The notes beneath the pieces were generated by a model, which saw only the letters and a list, made by a program, of their open reading frames with translations, was not told the DNA's origin and ran no database searches. A stretch of DNA of 64,000 nucleotides from Sphingobium chungbukense (lineage in GTDB: Bacteria > Pseudomonadota > Alphaproteobacteria > Sphingomonadales > Sphingomonadaceae): the NCBI RefSeq assembly GCF_001005725.1, contig NZ_LBIC01000005.1:174001-238000 (forward strand), in the 5' to 3' direction. This document shows, piece after piece, positions 33,878-41,957 of the stretch; position 1 is the first letter of the stretch, and each line of letters starts with the position of its first letter. Position numbers and translations under genes: made by a program.

Positions 33878-34969
33878 ATGGACGGACAGGGGAGGGGGGG
33901 CATCCCGCCGGGCGCCTTGGCGGGATTGAAGGTCATCGACATGGCGTCGCTCTACGCCGCGCCGCTGGCCGCGACGATCATGGCCGATTTCGGGGCCGAC
34001 GTGCTGAAGATCGAGCCGCCGGAGGGCGATCTGTTCCGCGACAGCAAGATGTGGCCGGTCGTCGCGCGCGGCAAGCGATGCCTGGCGCTCGACTTGCGGT
34101 CGGAAAAAGGGATCGAACGGCTGAAGGCGCTGGTGGCGCAAGCCGACGTGCTGGTGGAAAATTATCCCGCCGCCGTGCTGGCCAAGCGCGGCCTGGGATG
34201 GGATGTCCTCTCCGCGATCAACCCGCGTCTTGTCATGCTGTCCCTATCCTGTTTCGGCGGCACCGGCCCTTATGCGGACCGGCCGGGTTCAGGCACGATT
34301 GGCGAAGGTTTTGGCGGCCTGACCGCGCTGATGGGAACCAGCGACGGGCCGCCGATGCTGCCTTCGGTGGCGTTGGGCGATGCGGTAGGCGCGATGAGCG
34401 CAGTGATCGGCACCCTGTCGGCGCTTTATTGGCGCGACCGCAACGGACGGGGGCAGCAAGTGGACGCCAGCCTCTACGAACCCATCCTCCAGATCGTCGC
34501 CCATGCGGGGCAAAGGTGGGAGCCGGGCCGTTCGCCCGAACGGTGCGGGTCGCGGCTGCCCGGCGTGTTGCGCAATGTCTATCGCACGGCCGATGGTCGT
34601 TATGTCGCCATTTCCGCCAGCACCGCCCGGCACGCCGCTGATCTGGTGGCGCTGGCGGGCGGGGAGGGGGACGATCAGGATGCCCGTGTCGCGGCCTGGA
34701 TCGCCACCGTGCCGCAAGCGGTGCTGATGGAGCAGCTCGTCGCCCGGCGCATTCCGGTGACGCCGGTCAACAGCATCGACGACATGCTGGCGGACCCGCA
34801 TGTAAACGCCCGCGGCAGTCTGGTCCATGTGGCGGATGACGCGCTGGGCGATCTGGCGCTGGCCGCACCCGCGCCGCGCCTGTCGGAGACGCCGGGTCGG
34901 ATCGGTGAAGTGAACCCGCCGCTGGGTACGGATGCGGACGCAGCGCTTGAGCGCTGGACCCAAGGCTGA
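33878..34969 (+). CDS. CaiB/BaiF (family III) CoA transferase
   Basis: 363 residues, 3 bases after the previous stop. VIDMASLYAAPLAATIMADFG, DVLKIEPPEGD, VLVENYPAAVLAKRGLGWD and CFGGTGPYADRPG are family blocks; the Asp of VALGDAVGA is at the position of the catalytic Asp that carries the CoA ester. The family moves CoA between carboxylates and is common in degradation of steroids, bile acids, carnitine and aromatic acids. It is one of two such genes in the window (other at 39740, minus strand), with low resemblance between them. Confidence 0.92.
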   Translation: MDGQGRGGIPPGALAGLKVIDMASLYAAPLAATIMADFGADVLKIEPPEGDLFRDSKMWPVVARGKRCLALDLRSEKGIERLKALVAQADVLVENYPAAVLAKRGLGWDVLSAINPRLVMLSLSCFGGTGPYADRPGSGTIGEGFGGLTALMGTSDGPPMLPSVALGDAVGAMSAVIGTLSALYWRDRNGRGQQVDASLYEPILQIVAHAGQRWEPGRSPERCGSRLPGVLRNVYRTADGRYVAISASTARHAADLVALAGGEGDDQDARVAAWIATVPQAVLMEQLVARRIPVTPVNSIDDMLADPHVNARGSLVHVADDALGDLALAAPAPRLSETPGRIGEVNPPLGTDADAALERWTQG

Positions 34970-34976
34970 CGGCCCC

Positions 34977-35774
34977 ATGCGGATCGCCGCGCATCTTGGC
35001 ATAGCCGATCCTGACGCGCCGTTGCTGGCCGCGACCGCCGGATCGGTCGATCCGGTCGCGCAGATATATTGCGCGGCCGGTCTGGGCTTTGCCGGTATCA
35101 CCGACAATGGTTTGAAGACGCGCGCGCCGGAAGTGCAGCGGCGCATGGGCGCTGCGCTGCGCAGCCATGGGATGGAGATGGGGAGCTTCACCCATAATGT
35201 GCAGGGGATGGAGCCGTCCTTCTTCTGGGGCGCGCCTGTCGCCGACATGGAAATGGCGATGTCGGAGAGCCTGGCGGCTGCGGAGCGCATGGGGGGCGGC
35301 TGCATCAATGCGATCCTGCTGGATTGCGGCGGGCCGCAGGGCGATCAGGTTGCGAGGGCGTCGGAGAATCTCGCTGCCGCGGCCAGGCTTGCTGGGGAGC
35401 GGGGCGTGGCGCTGGCGGTCGAGGCGGTCAGCCGTGCCCGTGTGTCGTTGGCCCTCGTCGAGCGCGTGGCCGACGTTGCCGCTGTCGCGCGGGCGGCCGG
35501 GGTGGGATTGATCCTGGATAGCTGCCATTGCCATTGCGTGGGCGAAGACATGGCAGCGGCGATCGTGGCGCATGCCGACATCCTCTCGGCCGTGCAAATG
35601 GCCGACATGCCTGACCGCGTGCAGCCCGGCGCGGGCGTGATCGACTTTGCGCCGATCATCGCTGCGCTGCGGACAATAGGCTGGCGCGGGCTGGTAGAGG
35701 CGGAACTGATGCCGAAGATGCCGGGCATCAAGGAAGAAGCGGAGGCTGTCGCGGCGCTCAGGGCGCTCGGTTGA
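34977..35774 (+). CDS. TIM-barrel sugar-phosphate isomerase/epimerase-like protein
   Basis: 265 residues of the xylose-isomerase-like/AP-endonuclease-2 barrel. Family blocks are GLGFAGITDNGLKTRAPEVQ, a central ALAVEAVSRARVSLALV with Glu at the first metal position, LILDSCHCHCVG with the Asp/His metal site, AVQMADMPDRVQPGAGVIDF, and WRGLVEAELMP with the last Glu. Members isomerise sugars, hydroxypyruvate or inositol derivatives. The substrate of this one is unknown. Last gene of unit C. Confidence 0.85.
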   Translation: MRIAAHLGIADPDAPLLAATAGSVDPVAQIYCAAGLGFAGITDNGLKTRAPEVQRRMGAALRSHGMEMGSFTHNVQGMEPSFFWGAPVADMEMAMSESLAAAERMGGGCINAILLDCGGPQGDQVARASENLAAAARLAGERGVALAVEAVSRARVSLALVERVADVAAVARAAGVGLILDSCHCHCVGEDMAAAIVAHADILSAVQMADMPDRVQPGAGVIDFAPIIAALRTIGWRGLVEAELMPKMPGIKEEAEAVAALRALG

Positions 35775-35802
35775 CGCTTCGCGTGGCGCGCGCCCTCGCG
35801 CC

Positions 35803-36123
35803 TCAGCCTTGCCGTTCAGGCGTGTAGACGATGAGCCCATCCAGCGACGGGGTCAGGCGGATTTGGCAGGAAAGGCGTGAATCCGACCGTTTGCCATGGG
35901 CGAAATCCAGCATGTCCCACTCATCGTCGGATGGGGGACCCACCCGATCGATCCACGCGGGATCGATATGCACATGGCAGGTCGCGCAGGCGGCGCTGCC
36001 GCCGCATTCGCCGATGATATTCTCGACGCCCGCGCGCTTGCCGATGTCCATCACCGACTGGCCGACGTCTCCGTCCAGCGTGGTCGTGACCCCGGCAGGG
36101 GTGATGAAGGTGACATGGACCAT
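35803..36123 (-). CDS. [2Fe-2S] ferredoxin (adrenodoxin/putidaredoxin type)
   Basis: 106 residues from the ATG at 36123, preceded on its strand by AAAGGGGATC. Cluster ligands C40, C46, C49 and C86 follow the C-x5-C-x2-C pattern (GECGGSAACATCH) with a distant fourth Cys, as in P450-type ferredoxins. It normally delivers single electrons to a P450 or ring-hydroxylating oxygenase. No P450, Rieske protein or ferredoxin reductase lies in this window, so its partners are elsewhere. It converges with unit C and is divergent from the alcohol dehydrogenase at 36341. Confidence 0.92.
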   Translation of the reverse strand: MVHVTFITPAGVTTTLDGDVGQSVMDIGKRAGVENIIGECGGSAACATCHVHIDPAWIDRVGPPSDDEWDMLDFAHGKRSDSRLSCQIRLTPSLDGLIVYTPERQG

Positions 36124-36278
36124 GGTGATCCCCTTTGAACCGGCTTGGCGCGATCGGAAAGCGCTTATGCCGCCGACCGTCCCGGACATCATGTCTGCGA
36201 TCACTCGCCGCCGATCTTCACACCTCTTCCCGCGACGGGCAGGTTCGGCCGCAGGCCGACCATTTCGTGCCACGCGCC

Positions 36279-36312
36279 TTGCCAGTTTAGGTACTTAAAA
36301 GTATCTATAATG
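36279..36312 (+). promoter_or_regulatory. Conserved promoter-operator block, copy 2
   Basis: TTGCCA, a 21-base spacer with the palindrome AGGTACTTAAAAGTATCT (7 of 8 arm bases match), then a perfect TATAAT at 36306-36311, ending 28 bases before the alcohol dehydrogenase start. The block matches 20151-20184 at 27 of 34 positions, including an uninterrupted AAAGTATCTATA. The shared form suggests joint regulation of the two transcripts. Confidence 0.65.
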
Positions 36313-36340
36313 GCATGGTAGAAGATTTTAGGAGAGAGAG

Positions 36341-37354
36341 ATGAGGGCTGCGGTATTCAAGGGCGCGGGAACGCCGCTCGTCGTGGAGACGGTGGACGAT
36401 CCCCAGCCCGGAGAGGGTGAAGCGGTCATCAAGGTCACGCGCTGCGGCGTGTGCGGCACGGACCTGCACATGACGTCCGGGCATGGCAATGATTTCCCCG
36501 TCAACAGTGTGATCGGCCATGAATATTGCGGAGAGGTCGTCGCGCTGGGCAAAGGCGTCGAAAAGCTCAAGGTCGGTCAGTTCGTCACCGCCATGCCGGT
36601 GGCGGGCTGCGGCCGCTGCGCGCCCTGCCTGGCCGGTTATCCGATGGCCTGCGCGCAGATGCAGGGCCTTGTCGGCGGCTTTGGCGAATATATGCGGATA
36701 GCGGCGACGAGTTCGATCGTGCTGCCCGACACGCTGACGCCTGCCGACGGCGCGCTGATCGAACCCCTTGCCGTGGGCCTGCGCGGCGTGCGGCTGGCGC
36801 AGATGCAGCCAGGCGCGAAGGTCGCGGTGCTGGGCGCCGGGTCGATCGGCCTTGCCGCCATCTATTGGGCGCGGTTGTTGGGCGCGGGGAAGATCGTGGC
36901 CATTTCCCGTTCGGCCCGGCGCGCCGATCTGGCGATACAGATGGGCGCCGACGGCTTCGAGGCCCTGGGCGATGGCGAGACGGAGCGCGTTTCGGCCGCG
37001 CTGGGCGGCATGCCCGACATCGTGATGGAATGCGTCGGCGCGGTCGGCATGACGCAGAAGGCGGTCGAACTGGTCGCGCCGGGGGGCACGGTCGTCTCGC
37101 TGGGTTTCTGCACCTCGCCCGATCCGATCCTGCCCTCGTTCGCCACCTGGAAACAGGTCACGATCAAATTCTCGTTCGCCTATGATCTCAGGGAATTCGA
37201 ACATAGCGCCAACGCGCTGGACGCCGGGCATGTCGAGCCGCGCCTGATGGTGTCGCGGACGGTGGGCCTGGACGCCTTCCCCGACCTGTTCGAGCAACTG
37301 CGCGCCGGCGCCAACGAAACCAAGATTCATGTCGATCCGTGGAGCGCAGCCTGA
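36341..37354 (+). CDS. Zinc-dependent alcohol dehydrogenase (MDR family)
   Basis: 337 residues. Catalytic-zinc Cys38 is in CGVCGTDLH and His60-Glu61 in GHEYCGEVV. A structural zinc site with four Cys is present (GCGRCAPCLAGYPMAC near 88-103). The cofactor domain begins VAVLGAGSIGLAAIYWARL, with SRSARRADL suggesting Ser-Arg contacts and thus NADP(H) or relaxed use. It oxidises an alcohol or reduces an aldehyde/ketone. The stop overlaps the sulfotransferase start, and the conserved promoter block precedes it. Confidence 0.92.
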   Translation: MRAAVFKGAGTPLVVETVDDPQPGEGEAVIKVTRCGVCGTDLHMTSGHGNDFPVNSVIGHEYCGEVVALGKGVEKLKVGQFVTAMPVAGCGRCAPCLAGYPMACAQMQGLVGGFGEYMRIAATSSIVLPDTLTPADGALIEPLAVGLRGVRLAQMQPGAKVAVLGAGSIGLAAIYWARLLGAGKIVAISRSARRADLAIQMGADGFEALGDGETERVSAALGGMPDIVMECVGAVGMTQKAVELVAPGGTVVSLGFCTSPDPILPSFATWKQVTIKFSFAYDLREFEHSANALDAGHVEPRLMVSRTVGLDAFPDLFEQLRAGANETKIHVDPWSAA

Positions 37355-38520
37355 TGAACACAGAAACCATTGTCCAGGACCAGCAGATATTGACCCTCGA
37401 CGCCCTGCTGGCTGCCTCGACAGCGCGCACGGGCCTTGACGATTTTGGCGACCCCGGCTTTCGCGAGGGGCTGGACCTGCTGCTGTCGGACATCCGCGCG
37501 CTCGACCTTGATCCCGCGTGCGTGCAGGCGACCGCATGGCGCATCGGCCAGTCGCTCGATACCCGCGCCCTGGCGGTCAAGGGGTTGAAGGAACGGCCGG
37601 AGGTGCTGGAGCAGCCGATCAGCGAGCCGATCATCATCGCCGGTCTCGTCCGTTCGGGCACGACGGCGCTGCACCTGCTGATGTCGCTCGATCCGCAGTT
37701 CCAGGGGCCGGAACATTGGCTGACCGTCTATCCCATGCCGCGCCCGCCGCGGGAGACGTGGGACGGTATTGCCGAATATCGGACGGAGAAGGCATCTTTG
37801 GACGCCTATCTGCAAGCGTCGCCGGAATCGGCCGACGATCATATGATGACGGCGGAGGGGATCGAGGAATCCCTCTTCATCCTCGGCTCTGGCTTTGCCA
37901 GCAATATGTGGCCGTCCATGTGGGAGGTGCCCAATTATGATCGCTGGTACCGCAGCCGCGACGACACCGACAGCTATCGCTGGCTGGCCGACGTGCTGCG
38001 TCTGATCGGCGCGGGGGACGATCGCCGCTGGCTGCTCAAGAACCCGACCGACCTCTTTTCCTTGCAGGAGGTGCTGAACGTCTTTCCCGACGCGAAGATC
38101 ATCCAGACCCATCGCGACCCGGTGGATTCGACGCCTTCGGTCAGCAATCTCATCTTCTCGGCGCGCCGCGCCTTCTGCGGTGACAAGGCCGACCGCGCCG
38201 ATGTCGGGCGGCGCGAGGCGGAGATGTGGGCGCAGGCATTGGAACGCGCCGAGTCGGCTCGGGCGAAAAGCGCCGCGACGTTCATCGATGTCGAGTTCCG
38301 CGACTTCACCCGTGACCAGATGGCGACGATCCGTTCCATCTACGACCAGCTTGGCCTGACGCTGACGGTCGAGACGGAGGGCGCGATGCAGGCCTGGCTC
38401 GATGCCCATCCCCATAAGCCGAGCAAGGGGCCCAAGCATAGGCCGGAGGATTTCGGCCTGACGCGGGAAGGGCTGGAGGAACGCTTCGCCGCCTATCGCG
38501 CGCGGCGCGGCTATATCTGA
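37354..38520 (+). CDS. Sulfotransferase-family protein
   Basis: 388 residues from the ATG at 37354 (overlaps previous TGA). The 5'-phosphosulfate-binding motif is in IIIAGLVRSGTTALHLLMSL, and the 3'-phosphate-binding segment in IQTHRDPVDSTPSVSN. Conserved WPSMWEVPNYDRWYR and LLKNPTDLF blocks are typical of the bacterial sulfotransferase_3-like group often found in sphingomonad and actinobacterial catabolic clusters, where function is mostly unproven. The gene ends one base before the CTAG target used by the insertion sequence at 38524, so its coding region is intact. Confidence 0.85.
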   Translation: MNTETIVQDQQILTLDALLAASTARTGLDDFGDPGFREGLDLLLSDIRALDLDPACVQATAWRIGQSLDTRALAVKGLKERPEVLEQPISEPIIIAGLVRSGTTALHLLMSLDPQFQGPEHWLTVYPMPRPPRETWDGIAEYRTEKASLDAYLQASPESADDHMMTAEGIEESLFILGSGFASNMWPSMWEVPNYDRWYRSRDDTDSYRWLADVLRLIGAGDDRRWLLKNPTDLFSLQEVLNVFPDAKIIQTHRDPVDSTPSVSNLIFSARRAFCGDKADRADVGRREAEMWAQALERAESARAKSAATFIDVEFRDFTRDQMATIRSIYDQLGLTLTVETEGAMQAWLDAHPHKPSKGPKHRPEDFGLTREGLEERFAAYRARRGYI

Positions 38521-38523
38521 CTA

Positions 38524-39364
38524 AGGTCTGTGGACATTTACCGACAAGCGATGAGTGTAGCGATTAGGTTGAGGTTGGCTTTGAAGCTGCCATCGGTTTT
38601 GTCGTATCTGGTTGCGATACCACGAAATTCCTTGATCTTGGCGAAGTAGTTTTCGACGAGGTGGCGCCATTTGTACATTTGGGCGTCGTAGTCGATGCAA
38701 GCTTTGCGATGCTTGCGCGGCGGGATGACGGCTTGCGCCTCTCGTTCGGCGAGTTCCGTGCGTAGCCAATCGGCGTCAAAGGCCTTGTCAGCGAGCAAGG
38801 CGTCGAACGTCAGCCCCTCGATCAACGGCCTGACGCCCATGATATCGTTGCGTTGCCCCGGCATCAGAACAAAACGCACCAGATTGCCCAGCGCATCGAC
38901 CAGAGCCATGATCTTGGTCGTCAGCCCACCCTTCGATCTCCCGATGGCCTGATTGTGAGTCCCCCTTTAGCGCCGGTCGCCTTCTGGTGAACGGAAACAA
39001 TCGTGCCATCGATGAGCGCATATTCCATATCGGGATCGTCCGACACAGCCTCGAAAAGCCGGTCGAACACGCCATCGCGCGCCCAGCGTCGAAACCTGCG
39101 GAAGTTGCTGTTCCAATTGCCAAACCCGGATGGAAGGTCGCGCCACGGCAGACCCGCGCGAACCCGCCAGAATACTGCCTCCAGAAATAAGCGCGTGTCC
39201 GCCGCCGTCACACCACGGTCTGTCACTTTGCCGGGAAGCAACCCCTCAAGTCGTTCCCACATCGCATCACTGATAACAAAACGGTTCGGGTCCATGTTCG
39301 CGCTCCCAAAAGGAGCTTGAATCACTTCTCAGCCAAAAAGAAAATCCCTATTGTCCACAGACCT
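38524..39364 (-). mobile_element. IS5-family (IS427-like) insertion sequence
   Basis: An 841-bp element bounded by perfect 13-bp inverted repeats AGGTCTGTGGACA (38524-38536 and 39352-39364). It is flanked by TA on both sides inside a CTAG target (TA at 38522-38523 and 39365-39366), the duplication expected for the IS427 group. One transposase is encoded on the minus strand through a frameshift. The termini and both reading-frame parts look intact, so it may still be active. Confidence 0.9.
38538..39295 (-). CDS. IS5-family DDE transposase in two frames (programmed -1 frameshift)
   Basis: The first frame starts at the ATG at 39295 (MDPNRFVISDAMWERLEGLL) and runs to 38921. The second frame covers about 38960 to 38538 and ends LNLIATLIACR. 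They join at AAAGGGGGA (complement of 38960-38967), where a -1 slip would restore the family sequence. DDE residues are placed in ALIDGTIVSVHQKATG (first Asp), LLADKAFDADWLR (second Asp) and WRHLVENYFAKIKEFR (Glu). Two frames with a slippery run is the usual IS427-group arrangement, so I regard it as regulated rather than broken. Confidence 0.88.
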
Positions 39365-39366
39365 TA

Positions 39367-39484
39367 GGCAGTATCGACATTCAGCTTAAAAATATAGGCG
39401 ACGTCATGCTGAACTTGTTTCAGCATGACGATTTGAAATGAAGGCGGCTCCAACCGTACGAAATAGCTGAATGTCGATACTGCC
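39367..39484. mobile_element. Miniature inverted-repeat element (MITE), 118 bp
   Basis: Perfect 20-bp terminal inverted repeats, GGCAGTATCGACATTCAGCT at 39367-39386 and its complement at 39465-39484, enclose about 78 bases without a reading frame. Inside is a hairpin TCATGCTGAA-CTTG-TTTCAGCATGA (about 39402-39427), a common alphaproteobacterial REP type. TA flanks both ends (39365-39366 and 39485-39486), and the outer context is CTAG, as expected for mobilisation by an IS5-type transposase with matching ends, which is not in this window. Confidence 0.8.
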
Positions 39485-39486
39485 TA

Positions 39487-39691
39487 GGCCGCGTGGACAA
39501 ATTCGGAATGTCGGAAAATTGGCCAGAAGCGGACGTCAACAATTCGTCATCCCAGCGAAGGCTGGGATCTCGTGAGGCTGGGCTGTCCCCTCTCGCCTGA
39601 GATCCCAGCCTTCGCTGGGATGACGAGTTTGAGTGGCAGCTAACCACCCAAATTACTCAGTTCAGCGAGTCTTGAATTTGTCCACGCCGCC
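39487..39691. mobile_element. Miniature palindromic element, copy 2 (205 bp)
   Basis: Terminal inverted repeats GGCCGCGTGGACAAATTC (39487-39504) and the complement at 39674-39691 match in 17 of 18 positions, and TA flanks both ends (39485-39486 and 39692-39693). The ends resemble those of the insertion sequence at 38524 (GTGGACA in both). A perfect 28-bp-arm palindrome (39544-39571 and 39599-39626, core CCCAGCGAAGGCTGGG) fills the centre. The flanks match copy 1 at 464-697 but the central palindrome differs. No reading frame. Confidence 0.8.
39544..39626. repeat. REP-like palindrome inside miniature element copy 2
   Basis: Arms of 28 bases match perfectly around a 27-base loop. The core CCCAGCGAAGGCTGGGAT is a widespread sphingomonad intergenic repeat type, distinct from the TCCTGCGAAGGCAGGA core of copy 1, though both share GCGAAGGC. 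Confidence 0.75.
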
Positions 39692-39739
39692 TATTCTGCG
39701 CGGGGGCATCTTCAAGGATGGGCCGCCGCGCCTTTCGTT

Positions 39740-40969
39740 TCAGATGATCCCGTCTTCGGCCAGCCCGTTGAGCGCCGCCGCGTCCAGCCCCAATTCCTGC
39801 GCCAGCACGTCGCGGGTATGTTCCCCCAGCATCGGCGGGGCGCGATAGTCGGTGATCGGCGTTTCGGAGAAGTTCAGCGGGCTGCGGATCAGGTCGAGGT
39901 CCGGCTTCAGCGGATGCGGCGCGCGCACGCGCAGGCCCCGGTGCACTGCCTGCGGATAGGCGAACACCTGTTCCAGATCGTTGATCGGACCGCTTGGAAT
40001 GCCGGCCGCCCCGAGCTTCTCCAGCCAATAATCGACGCTGTTCGTCTGGAAGATCGCGTCGAACACCTCGGTGATCTCGTCGCGATTCTTCACCCGTTCG
40101 ACATTGGTGTAGAAGCGCGGATCGTCCTTCAATTCAGGATGGCCGACCGCATCGCACAGCGCGATATATTGCTTGTCATTGCCCGACGTGATCATGATCG
40201 CGCCATCGTTGCACGGGAACATGCTGGTCGGCATGCCGCCATTGCCCTGTGTGCCCCGCCGGACCGGCACTTCGCCCGACGTCAGGTAGATTTGCGCATA
40301 ATGGGACAGCGCCGCCACGCCGCAGTCGAGCAGGGCGACGTCGATATACTGACCCTCCCCGCCATTCGCGTCGCGATGATAGAGGGCGGCCAATATGGCA
40401 TTGGCGACGTTCAGCCCGGTGAAGAGGTCGATGATGCTGGGGCCGACCTTCATCGGCCCCGCGCCCGGCTTGCCCTCCGGCACGCCGGTCACGCTCATCA
40501 GGCCGCATTCGCCCTGGAAGACGGCGTCATAGCCGGGCTTGGTCGCCAGCGGCCCGTCCTGCCCATAGCCGGTGACGGAGCAGTAGATGATGCGGGGATT
40601 GACGGCCTTCAGGCTTTCATAGTCGAGGCCATAGCGTTTGAGGTCGCCAACCTTGTAATTTTCCATCACCACGTCGCAGGACTTGACCAGTTCGCGGATC
40701 AGTTCCTGCCCCCTGGCGCTGGCGATGTTGAGCGCGACCGATCGCTTGTTGCGGTTGACCGACATGTAGAAGGCGTTTTCCCGCGTCGGCCTGCCCTCCG
40801 CATCGCGCAGATAGGGCTCGCCGAAGATGCGGGCGTCGTCGCCCACGACCGGCCGCTCGATCTTGATCACGTCGGCGCCCATGTCGGCCAGCACCTGCGA
40901 TCCGAACGGGCCCGCCAGCACGCGGGTCAGGTCAAGCACGCGGATCTGTTCAAGGGGCAGTCTGGCCAT
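39740..40969 (-). CDS. CaiB/BaiF (family III) CoA transferase
   Basis: 409 residues, full length. Family blocks: IRVLDLTRVLAGPFGSQVLA, DVIKIERPVVGDDAR, MSVNRNKRSVALNI, DVVMENYKVGDLKRYGLDYE, YCSVTGYGQDGPLATKPGYD, and the catalytic Asp in SIIDLFTGLNVANAILAALY. It is close in pattern to the formyl-CoA/succinyl-CoA-type transferases. Divergent from the enoyl-CoA hydratase operon at 41153, and separated from unit D only by the mobile elements. Confidence 0.93.
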   Translation of the reverse strand: MARLPLEQIRVLDLTRVLAGPFGSQVLADMGADVIKIERPVVGDDARIFGEPYLRDAEGRPTRENAFYMSVNRNKRSVALNIASARGQELIRELVKSCDVVMENYKVGDLKRYGLDYESLKAVNPRIIYCSVTGYGQDGPLATKPGYDAVFQGECGLMSVTGVPEGKPGAGPMKVGPSIIDLFTGLNVANAILAALYHRDANGGEGQYIDVALLDCGVAALSHYAQIYLTSGEVPVRRGTQGNGGMPTSMFPCNDGAIMITSGNDKQYIALCDAVGHPELKDDPRFYTNVERVKNRDEITEVFDAIFQTNSVDYWLEKLGAAGIPSGPINDLEQVFAYPQAVHRGLRVRAPHPLKPDLDLIRSPLNFSETPITDYRAPPMLGEHTRDVLAQELGLDAAALNGLAEDGII

Positions 40970-41152
40970 GGATCACCTTGCTGAAATACCCTGTTCCCAT
41001 GCCATCGGCGGGCATGATGACAAGATCGCGGTACGCCTGTTCACAACCATGATATGCTCTGCGCGGGACGCTGTCAGGGGTTCCGCGACCCCCGTCTTTT
41101 GGTCGACTATGGTCCACAACCACGCGGAATGAAAGAAAAGGACGGGAGCCAG

Positions 41153-41956
41153 ATGGGCGACATCTTGCGCGACATGCCGGTCGAGGGCGTCTGCCGACTG
41201 ACGCTGAACCGGCCCGATGCGCTCAATTCACTGACCTATGCCATGTATGCCGAGTTGATCGGCCATCTGGAGGCCGTACGCTACGATCATGATGTGCGGG
41301 TCGTCCTGCTGACCGGCGCGGGGCGGGGCTTCTGCGCGGGTCATGACATTCGCGGCGCGGGCAAGCCCGATTGGGTGCCCGAGGGGCTGGGCAAGGCGCA
41401 GTTCCAGCAGCGCGTCATGGCCAAGCTGGGCCAAATTCCGCTGCTGATGCGCGCCCTGCCGCAGCCGGTGATCTGCGCGGTGAACGGCGTGACGGCGGGC
41501 GCGGGCTATCCGATCGCGATCGCCGCCGACATGACCATCGCGGCGCGTTCCGCCAAGTTCGTCAACGCCTTCCACAATGCGGGGACGGGCCATGAAATGG
41601 GCTTTTCCTACCTGCTGCCGCGCCTTGTCGGATTGCAGCGCGCCGCCGAGCTGATGCTGACGGGCCGCCCGGTGATGGCGGAGGAAGCCGAACGGATCGG
41701 CCTTGTCCTGCGCTGCGTCGAGGATGACGCGCTGATGGAAGAGGCGCTCAAGCTGGCGGAGGCGGTGATGGTCAACAGCCCGATCGGCATCGCCCTCACC
41801 AAAAGCTCGCTCCAGTTCAATGTCGACGCGCCCAGCCTGGAGGCGGCGATCGAAATGGAGAATCGCGCCATCTTCATGAGTCAGTCGACCGCCGACACCG
41901 CCGAAAAGCGGGCCGCCTTCATCGAGAAGCGCAAACCCCTGTTCAAGGGGGAATGA
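41153..41956 (+). CDS. Enoyl-CoA hydratase/isomerase
   Basis: 267 residues from the ATG at 41153, chosen for AAGGACGGGAGCC ahead; an ATG at 41129 is possible. LTLNRPDALNSLTYAMYAEL, LTGAGRGFCAGHDIRGAG (oxyanion-hole and CoA-binding loop) and AVNGVTAGAGYPIAIAADM are crotonase hallmarks. The second catalytic position reads HEMGFSYLLPRLVG, with Glu near the family site. It would hydrate or isomerise an enoyl-CoA. First gene of unit E, followed 1 base later by an old-yellow enzyme. Confidence 0.92.
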   Translation: MGDILRDMPVEGVCRLTLNRPDALNSLTYAMYAELIGHLEAVRYDHDVRVVLLTGAGRGFCAGHDIRGAGKPDWVPEGLGKAQFQQRVMAKLGQIPLLMRALPQPVICAVNGVTAGAGYPIAIAADMTIAARSAKFVNAFHNAGTGHEMGFSYLLPRLVGLQRAAELMLTGRPVMAEEAERIGLVLRCVEDDALMEEALKLAEAVMVNSPIGIALTKSSLQFNVDAPSLEAAIEMENRAIFMSQSTADTAEKRAAFIEKRKPLFKGE

Positions 41957-41957
41957 C

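Noticed and set aside
38921-38960. Transposase as a broken pseudogene
   Set aside because: The frame change lies at AAAGGGGGA, a slippery run typical of IS427-group elements, and both frames and ends are intact. Programmed frameshift fits better.
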